Assembly: GCA_022793555.1 (NCBI GenBank)
Contig: JAAWDB010000114.1
Location: forward strand, 1 to 12,272
Origin: Bacilli bacterium
Lineage (GTDB): Bacteria; Bacillota_I; Bacilli_A; RF39; UBA660
Reading direction: 5' to 3'
DNA: 12,272 nt
The notes below the pieces were generated by a model. That model saw only the letters and a list, made by a program, of their open reading frames with translations. It searched no databases and was not told the origin of the DNA. Of this stretch, positions 1 through 3,820 are shown in pieces. Numbering within the stretch: position 1 is the first letter of the stretch; each line of letters opens with the position of its first letter. A program made the position numbers and the translations under genes.

Positions 1-7
1 GTAAGTC

Positions 8-1279
8 ATGAAGGAAATTAAGTTACAAGGTTTAAATGAAACAATTTATTATGATGTGGCGGAAAATGGCTTACCAATAATGATGTGGGTTCATGAAAAA
101 GCAAAAGGATATTATCTGACGTTATCGGTAAAATATGGTTCTTTGGATACCGAGTTTCAAATTCAGAATAAAAAATATACCGTTCCAAATGGAGTCGCCC
201 ATTTTTTAGAGCATTTGAATTTTCAAGAAAAGGGCGGTGGTGATGCACAAACTTTTTATCAGCAAAATGGCAGTGATGTGAATGCTTTTACAACGTTTAA
301 TTATACTTCGTATGAGGTTTATGGAACAAAACATTTGCGAGAAAATTTAGAGCATTTGGTGGAATTTGTGATGACACCATCGTTTTCTAATAAAATGGTT
401 CAAAATGAGAAAAATATTATTGTGGAAGAAAATAAAATGGATTTAGATAATCCAGGAAATCTTTTGTATTATGGAACTTTTAAAAATATGTTTAAAAATG
501 ATAAGCATCAGCACTATATTACGGGAACTAAAGAAGATATTTTAAAAACTACTTTGGATGACATTTTAAATGCTTATCAAGCGTTTTATCATCCGATGAA
601 TATGTTTTTTATTGCAACAGGAAATTTTAATCCTTATGAAGTGGCTACCATTATTAAAGATAAAATGAAAGAAATGGATCTTGGTGAGTGGAAAAATCCA
701 AAGCGAAAAGAATTAAGAGAACCAATTAAGGTGCAAAAGGAATATGAAGAAATCGAAGCGAATGTTGAGGTTCCAAAATTTCGAATTGGAGTAAAAATAC
801 CCCGAAAGAATTTTAAGGAGAAAAATGATTATAAGTTACGTTTGTTATTCACGTTATTGTTAAATAGTAATTTTGGAGCGACTTCGGATATTTATGAAGA
901 GTTACTTTCTAAGGATTTAATTGTTAGTTTGGGTTTTGAAAAAGCAATTATTGGACATTATGTTTGTTTGTTTTTAAATGGTGAATCGAAGTATCCCGAT
1001 GAAGTGATTCCTATATTAAAATCGAAGCTGATGCATATGGCAATGGATGAAAAGACTTTAATGCGAAAACTTCATTCAGCAATTGCTAATATGGTTTTAA
1101 GCTTTGATGATATTACTGAAGTAAATATGAATTTACAAGAGCAAATAATGAAGTATGGAGAACTTTTAGATAATCAAAAAGAGATATTTGAAAGTATAAA
1201 ACTTGCAGATATTAAAGAAGTTTTAAAAGAGTTGAATTTTAAAGAAATGACCACGGTGGTTTTAAAAAATAAAATTTAA
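8..1279 (+). CDS. M16 family zinc peptidase, YmfH-like
   Basis: A 423-residue pitrilysin/insulinase-type (M16) metallopeptidase. The inverted zinc motif HFLEH is at residues 65-69 (H65 and H69 as ligands, E68 as the general base), and a downstream glutamate in VEENKM (E141) sits at the usual distance for the third ligand. The YHPMNMFFIATGNF segment (194-207) is also typical of the family. Length and motif spacing match the YmfH type, which in B. subtilis is paired with YmfF; related pairs are linked to EF-P modification or peptide maturation. No signal peptide is seen, so it is probably cytoplasmic. Only seven bases precede the ATG. They include a TAA (2-4) that could end an upstream partner such as ymfF, but this cannot be shown here. 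The family call is firm; the physiological substrate is unknown. Confidence 0.9.
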   Translation: MKEIKLQGLNETIYYDVAENGLPIMMWVHEKAKGYYLTLSVKYGSLDTEFQIQNKKYTVPNGVAHFLEHLNFQEKGGGDAQTFYQQNGSDVNAFTTFNYTSYEVYGTKHLRENLEHLVEFVMTPSFSNKMVQNEKNIIVEENKMDLDNPGNLLYYGTFKNMFKNDKHQHYITGTKEDILKTTLDDILNAYQAFYHPMNMFFIATGNFNPYEVATIIKDKMKEMDLGEWKNPKRKELREPIKVQKEYEEIEANVEVPKFRIGVKIPRKNFKEKNDYKLRLLFTLLLNSNFGATSDIYEELLSKDLIVSLGFEKAIIGHYVCLFLNGESKYPDEVIPILKSKLMHMAMDEKTLMRKLHSAIANMVLSFDDITEVNMNLQEQIMKYGELLDNQKEIFESIKLADIKEVLKELNFKEMTTVVLKNKI

Positions 1280-1311
1280 AAAAGTCAGAGTTTTTTACAC
1301 TCTGCTTTTTT
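1278..1311. terminator. Shared bidirectional terminator between the M16 and HIT genes
   Basis: An A-run plus CAGAG (1286-1290) pairs with CTCTG (1300-1304) plus a T-run, across a T-rich nine-base loop. A/T flanks on both sides give a T-tract in either reading direction. The hairpin begins inside the stop codon of the M16 gene, and its loop contains the minus-strand stop codon of the HIT gene (1295-1297). Confidence 0.75.
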
Positions 1312-1675
1312 CGTTTTTAATCATAGATAGTATTTCTTCAAGTGGATGTAATTTGGTTTTGTGTTGAAGATCGGGAAGTAAGTGAAGATGTACATGTTTG
1401 ATTTCTTGAGCATCTTTATAATTTATTGTTAAAGTCATTCCTTTTTTGTGCAATTTTTCCATTATTTCTTCTGATAATTTTGCAGCGACTTCTTTCATAT
1501 GAAATAACGTTTCTTTATCTAACTCAGTAAAGTCCTCAAAATGTTTTTTGGGAATAATTAGAGTGTGACCATCGACATTCGGGTGAATATCTAAAAATGC
1601 TATAACTGTATCATCTTCATAAATGATATGACCTGGTATTTCTTTTTTCGCGATTTTACAAAATAAACAATCCAT
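1295..1675 (-). CDS. HIT family nucleotide hydrolase
   Basis: A 126-residue histidine-triad protein, probably acting on AMP-linked or dinucleoside polyphosphate substrates in the cytoplasm, as HIT/Hint proteins do. The HIT motif is HVHLHLL at residues 94-100 (H94, H96, H98; H96 would be the nucleophile). The N-terminus CLFCKI holds the CxxC pair that binds zinc in the Hint branch, and DIHPNVDGHTLIIPKKH (29-45) is the classic nucleotide-binding segment. The ATG at 1675 is chosen because AGAGGA sits just upstream and the protein then begins MDCLFCK, as in homologues. An upstream in-frame ATG at 1726 would add 17 residues with no homology and would overlap the promoter. It converges on the M16 gene with a 15-base gap. 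Family call is firm; exact substrate is unknown. Confidence 0.92.
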   Translation of the reverse strand: MDCLFCKIAKKEIPGHIIYEDDTVIAFLDIHPNVDGHTLIIPKKHFEDFTELDKETLFHMKEVAAKLSEEIMEKLHKKGMTLTINYKDAQEIKHVHLHLLPDLQHKTKLHPLEEILSMIKNEKSRV

Positions 1676-1697
1676 AAATATCCTCTTTTCTTTGTTC

Positions 1698-1726
1698 ATC
1701 TTATCGAAAATAGTGAAATAATTCAA
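1698..1726 (-). promoter_or_regulatory. Housekeeping promoter for the HIT gene
   Basis: On the minus strand, TTGAAT (1721-1726) and TAAGAT (1698-1703) are separated by 17 bases. This places the start of transcription shortly upstream of the AGAGGA ribosome binding site of the 126-residue HIT protein, which supports the shorter start. Confidence 0.6.
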
Positions 1727-1790
1727 GTTATAAATATTCTTTGAAACAAAACTGGGTCATTCGCAGAGATTAAATTAGAGGAGGTATTCC

Positions 1791-2327
1791 ATGGCAAGTT
1801 TTAAAGAAATTGTAACGAAAGCGGTGATTGGAAAAGCGAAGAAGACGACAACTTCTCATTTTCAAATGAACACGAATGAACGACCTGATACGGTTTTAGG
1901 TTGTTGGGTGATTAATCATAGTTTTCGTGGAAGAAATAATAATGGTGCTGTTTTAGTTAGTGGAGAATTTGATGTCAATGTTTGGTATTCTTATGAAAAC
2001 GATACAAAAACGACAGTAAGTAGTGCGAGATTTCAATATAGTGATCCGATGAAGATCCGTTTGAAAGATGATCAACATTTAACGGATGCTGCCGAAATTA
2101 TCGTTCGAAGTTTAAGACAACCAACGGTTACGAATGTTTCAGTGGAAAATGGCATGGTTCATCTTGACATTGAAAAAGAATTAGGAATTGAAGTTGTTGG
2201 CGATACAAAATTAAAAGTTCCTGTTGAAGAAGATGAAGATGAGTACGAAGAAATCATTGATGATGAAGAAATAACAATGGCTGATGAAGAAGAAATTTCG
2301 AAAGTCGACACCGAATATTTAGGTTAA
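1791..2327 (+). CDS. cotE: CotE-like outer spore coat morphogenetic protein
   Basis: A 178-residue protein matching the CotE family. In B. subtilis CotE forms a ring around the forespore and directs assembly of the outer coat. Recognisable family segments are the N-terminal FKEIVTKAVIGK, then VLGCWVINH (35-43), DVNVWYSY (61-68), and a C-terminal LGIEVVGDTKLKV stretch (131-143) followed by a strongly acidic tail (145-168), as in B. subtilis CotE. Length is close to that protein. The ribosome binding site GAGGAGGT lies just before the ATG. It stands alone between a minus-strand HIT gene and a strong terminator; the usual miaB/mutS neighbours are absent. I saw no convincing sporulation-sigma promoter upstream. 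Family membership is well supported; a coat role depends on the organism actually sporulating, which this window cannot show. Confidence 0.85.
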   Translation: MASFKEIVTKAVIGKAKKTTTSHFQMNTNERPDTVLGCWVINHSFRGRNNNGAVLVSGEFDVNVWYSYENDTKTTVSSARFQYSDPMKIRLKDDQHLTDAAEIIVRSLRQPTVTNVSVENGMVHLDIEKELGIEVVGDTKLKVPVEEDEDEYEEIIDDEEITMADEEEISKVDTEYLG

Positions 2328-2335
2328 AGTTTATG

Positions 2336-2362
2336 CAGTTGAACATTTCAACTGTTTTTTTT
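2336..2362 (+). terminator. Intrinsic terminator of cotE
   Basis: CAGTTGAA and TTCAACTG form an eight-base-pair perfect stem around a CAT loop, followed immediately by a run of eight T. It lies nine bases past the cotE stop codon. Confidence 0.9.
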
Positions 2363-2365
2363 GTT

Positions 2366-2395
2366 TTGATATACTCTTGTAAAGAAGGGTAAAAT
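2366..2395 (+). promoter_or_regulatory. Candidate distal promoter of rpsP-khpA
   Basis: TTGATA (2366-2371) and TAAAAT (2390-2395) are spaced by 18 bases, right after the cotE terminator. Transcripts from here would pass through the inverted repeat at 2456-2479 before reaching rpsP. Weaker evidence than the proximal promoter. Confidence 0.35.
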
Positions 2396-2455
2396 ATAGT
2401 TGGTTATGTTATGATTCTCAAGGGATAAAAGTTTTAAAAAAATAAAATTATTTAG

Positions 2456-2479
2456 GCGTCAATGTTTTTGGGTTGACGC
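2456..2479. repeat. Inverted repeat overlapping the rpsP -35 box
   Basis: GCGTCAA (2456-2462) and TTGACGC (2473-2479) are perfect seven-base inverted arms around a ten-base spacer, followed by ATATA and seven T. The right arm contains the -35 hexamer TTGACG of the proximal promoter. It could be a regulator-binding palindrome, or an RNA hairpin in transcripts from the distal promoter. Confidence 0.6.
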
Positions 2480-2501
2480 ATATATTTTTTTGTAGTATAT
2501 T
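2473..2501 (+). promoter_or_regulatory. Strong promoter of rpsP-khpA
   Basis: TTGACG (2473-2478) and TATATT (2496-2501) are spaced by exactly 17 bases. The predicted start is about 20 bases before the rpsP start codon, with AAGGAGGG between them. Confidence 0.8.
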
Positions 2502-2529
2502 ATTTCTAGCTATTTAAGGAGGGAAAATT

Positions 2530-2808
2530 ATGGCAGTTAAATTAAGACTTAAAAGAATGGGTTCTAAACAAAAACCTTTTTATCGAATTGTAGCCGCTGA
2601 TTCTAGAAGTCCAAGAGATGGAAAGTTTTTAGAGTCTGTTGGTACTTATGATCCAATTAAAAAAGATTGTCCTATTACTGTAAATGAAGAACGTGCTTTA
2701 TATTGGATGCAAAATGGAGCAATTCCTACCGATACTGTACGTAGTATTTTAAGTAAACAAGGAATCATGAAAAAATTTGCAGATTCAAAAGTTAAAGCAG
2801 GTAAGTAA
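2530..2808 (+). CDS. rpsP: 30S ribosomal protein S16
   Basis: A 92-residue S16, a small-subunit protein that stabilises 16S rRNA folding during early 30S assembly. The N-terminus [20 protein letters not shown] and the following [20 protein letters not shown] and [12 protein letters not shown] segments are diagnostic, and length is normal. The ribosome binding site AAGGAGGG is well placed. The stop codon TAA shares its last base with the ATG of khpA, giving tight translational coupling. Expression is driven by a good TTGACG/TATATT promoter, with a palindrome laid over the -35 box. Confidence 0.98.
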   Translation: MAVKLRLKRMGSKQKPFYRIVAADSRSPRDGKFLESVGTYDPIKKDCPITVNEERALYWMQNGAIPTDTVRSILSKQGIMKKFADSKVKAGK

Positions 2809-3050
2809 TGAATTTCGAAGAGTATGCTGAATTTGTGGTTAAAAGTATTTGCAAAGAACCAGATTTAATTCGTGTTCAAAGTTTTCAAGAAGAAGATGTA
2901 GTTGTACTCGATATTATGGTTCCAGAGTCTATGATGGGAGCAGTAATCGGAAAATCTGGTAAGGTAGCAGGAAGTATTCGAACACTTATTCAGGCTTATG
3001 CTTATTTACATCAACTTGGCAAAGTACGAGTAAATATTGAAGCATTTTAA
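2808..3050 (+). CDS. khpA: KH-domain RNA-binding protein KhpA
   Basis: An 80-residue single-KH-domain protein, the KhpA (YlqC) family. KhpA binds RNA, often as a heterodimer with KhpB/Jag, and in Gram-positive bacteria influences cell elongation and division. The KH GxxG loop is visible as IGKSGK (47-52) within the helix-turn-helix core AVIGKSGKVAGSIRTLI. Length matches the family. The start codon overlaps the rpsP stop by one base, the conserved rpsP-khpA arrangement of Firmicutes. In B. subtilis rimM, trmD and rplS follow; here a strong terminator begins in the khpA stop codon, so the operon ends. Confidence 0.95.
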   Translation: MNFEEYAEFVVKSICKEPDLIRVQSFQEEDVVVLDIMVPESMMGAVIGKSGKVAGSIRTLIQAYAYLHQLGKVRVNIEAF

Positions 3051-3081
3051 AAAATCGAAGGTTAAAAACTTTCGATTTTTT
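3049..3081 (+). terminator. Intrinsic terminator of rpsP-khpA
   Basis: A 15-base-pair stem with an AAA loop (arms 3049-3063 and 3067-3081, one G-U pair) starts inside the khpA stop codon and ends in six T. A 26-of-30 identical copy of this sequence recurs at 3791-3820. Confidence 0.9.
3051..3080 (+). repeat. Left copy of 30-bp direct repeat
   Basis: Matches 3791-3820 at 26 of 30 positions with no gaps; the conserved cores are GAAGGTTAA and TTTCGATTTTT. It coincides with the khpA terminator. The two copies lie 740 bp apart in the same orientation and bracket a region of foreign-looking DNA, as expected for insertion with target or attachment-site duplication, or for duplication of a terminator. 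Confidence 0.7.
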
Positions 3082-3129
3082 AATAACCTTTTAATTGTGT
3101 CTATACTCAAATATAGAAGAAAAACGATA

Positions 3130-3135
3130 TATAAT
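3130..3135 (+). promoter_or_regulatory. Possible -10 element with weak -35
   Basis: A perfect TATAAT, but the best-placed -35 is only TCAAAT. A small inverted repeat, CTATA (3101-3105) with TATAG (3112-3116), overlaps the -35 position. Transcripts would lead to the ribosome binding site GAAAGGAG at 3171-3178. Confidence 0.25.
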
Positions 3136-3257
3136 AAATTGAGGAAAAATATACTAGATTTATATAAGTGGAAAGGAGTAGAAATTTTATGCTCTAGATT
3201 CCATCTAAAATGTTTTATCATGCCACTTATTTTCTTTTTTTATTCATATCTTTTTCT

Positions 3258-3288
3258 TTGATGCTGGTGTAACACTTGTCTTTATAAT
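3258..3288 (+). promoter_or_regulatory. Possible promoter of the small Xre gene
   Basis: TTGATG (3258-3263) and TATAAT (3283-3288) are 19 bases apart, longer than ideal. Between them lies GTGTAACAC, a near-perfect nine-base palindrome that could be an operator for the regulator encoded just downstream. Both points are tentative. Confidence 0.3.
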
Positions 3289-3335
3289 AAAATTGTACGG
3301 TCATATTGTATGTTATGTCAAGTAAAGGAGATTTT

Positions 3336-3551
3336 ATGAAGATAATAGCTAATGATTACGAAAATAAATTTGTTATGAAAATGCTTAGAGAGACAATCGG
3401 TTTAACTCAGGATGAATTTGGAGAAAGTATATGCTTAAAAGGCTCTACAATTCAAGGGTATGAAATAGGTAAGAGGAAATTTACATTTGAAACGCTTATG
3501 AAAATTGCTAAAACTCACGGATATATAGTAACAATAGAGAAAAAGAAATAA
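3336..3551 (+). CDS. Small Xre-family helix-turn-helix protein
   Basis: A 71-residue protein that is almost entirely one Xre/Cro-type DNA-binding domain. The usual elements are LTQDEFGESI (helix 2), then a recognition-helix region with STIQGYEIGKRK, and a final helix TFETLMKIAK. There is no room for an effector domain. The ATG at 3336 is chosen because AAAGGAG lies five bases upstream; an in-frame ATG at 3306 would add ten residues and put that site inside the gene. Six of nine isoleucines use ATA, whereas rpsP and khpA next door use none, which suggests horizontal origin. It lies between two terminator-like direct repeats with no partner gene; target unknown. It could be an antitoxin-like orphan or a relic regulator of a lost element. 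Confidence 0.75.
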   Translation: MKIIANDYENKFVMKMLRETIGLTQDEFGESICLKGSTIQGYEIGKRKFTFETLMKIAKTHGYIVTIEKKK

Positions 3552-3578
3552 TAAAAAAGTATATAAGATTTCTTTTTC
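3539..3578 (+). terminator. Weak hairpin at the end of the Xre gene
   Basis: GAAAAAGAAAT (3539-3549) and ATTTCTTTTTC (3568-3578) are perfect 11-base inverted arms, but the loop is 18 bases and the stem almost all A-T. It may end transcription of the small regulator weakly. Confidence 0.35.
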
Positions 3579-3631
3579 AGTTTGAATTTCCATGAAATGA
3601 AAAATGAGATAGATGTTGAGAATTGATGAAG

Positions 3632-3706
3632 TTAACTAAAATTTGCGTGTTCCAGTAAAATATCAATTTCTATTTTCTTTTTGGTTGTTAAATGTTTATA
3701 CTTCAT
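3632..3706 (-). pseudogene. Remnant of an IS30-type transposase N-terminus
   Basis: A 24-codon minus-strand frame, MKYKHLTTKKKIEIDILLEH followed by ANFS and a stop. It resembles the opening of IS30-family transposases, which typically read K-Y-K-H-L-T, then E-R-x-x-I-E-x-L-L, then a glycine or serine turn into the helix-turn-helix. The catalytic DDE domain is absent, and no later frame in the remaining sequence up to the Xre gene clearly continues the protein. No good ribosome binding site is seen. The match rests on a short stretch, so chance similarity is possible. It lies inside the region bracketed by direct repeats, which makes an insertion relic more plausible. Confidence 0.4.
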
Positions 3707-3747
3707 ATAAATGCGTCTTCTTGTCGGGTTGTGCTCTTTATATTATA

Positions 3748-3776
3748 TCAAAAAGCCGCACCTAGTGGTGCGGTTT
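3748..3776 (-). terminator. Terminator of the ABC transporter gene
   Basis: GCCGCACC and GGTGCGGT form a GC-rich stem around a TAGT loop (3755-3774), extended by A-T pairs to 3753-3776. Read on the minus strand it is followed by TTTTTGATA. It lies about 45 bases past the transporter stop and is the most stable hairpin of the area. Confidence 0.7.
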
Positions 3777-3790
3777 AAATTTTAATTTAA

Positions 3791-3820
3791 GAAATTGAAG
3801 GTTAATAATTTTCGATTTTT
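3791..3820 (+). repeat. Right copy of 30-bp direct repeat, terminator-like
   Basis: Matches the khpA terminator repeat at 3051-3080 in 26 of 30 positions. It still folds as a 12-13 bp stem with an AAT loop and a T-tail. The two C-to-T differences inside the stem turn G-C pairs into G-U pairs in plus-strand RNA but would be A-C mismatches in minus-strand RNA. If functional it therefore terminates plus-strand transcripts, not the transporter gene whose stop codon it touches. Confidence 0.65.

Larger units (their letters stand above)
3081..3790. other. Probable inserted region between the two direct repeats
   Basis: About 710 bp of AT-rich DNA with low coding density. In order it holds: a perfect -10-like TATAAT (3130-3135); a good ribosome binding site leading to an ATG that meets TAG after one codon (3189-3197); a small Xre regulator (3336-3551); a minus-strand IS30-like transposase start (3632-3706); and the hairpin at 3753-3776. 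No integrase or complete transposase is present, so if this was a mobile element it is decayed. Boundaries are inferred from the flanking repeats. Confidence 0.45.

Noticed and set aside
1..7. Stop codon of an upstream gene (TAA at 2-4)
   Set aside because: Seven bases cannot establish a reading frame; mentioned only as a possibility in the M16 entry.
1727..1790. Sporulation-sigma promoter for cotE
   Set aside because: I looked for sigma-E and sigma-K type -10 boxes (CATA-based). Only AAATATT and a CATT were found at unsuitable spacing, so no call was made.
3006..3221. Minus-strand 71-codon hydrophobic frame across the khpA end
   Set aside because: It overlaps khpA and runs through its terminator; it has no ribosome binding site, and its hydrophobicity follows from AT-rich sequence.
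3037..3261. Plus-strand 74-codon frame starting inside khpA
   Set aside because: Its start lies within khpA, it reads through the terminator hairpin, and the protein is low-complexity with no recognisable features.
3552..3631. Continuation of the IS30-like protein by frameshift
   Set aside because: All three minus frames were read beyond the stop; none gave a convincing helix-turn-helix continuation.
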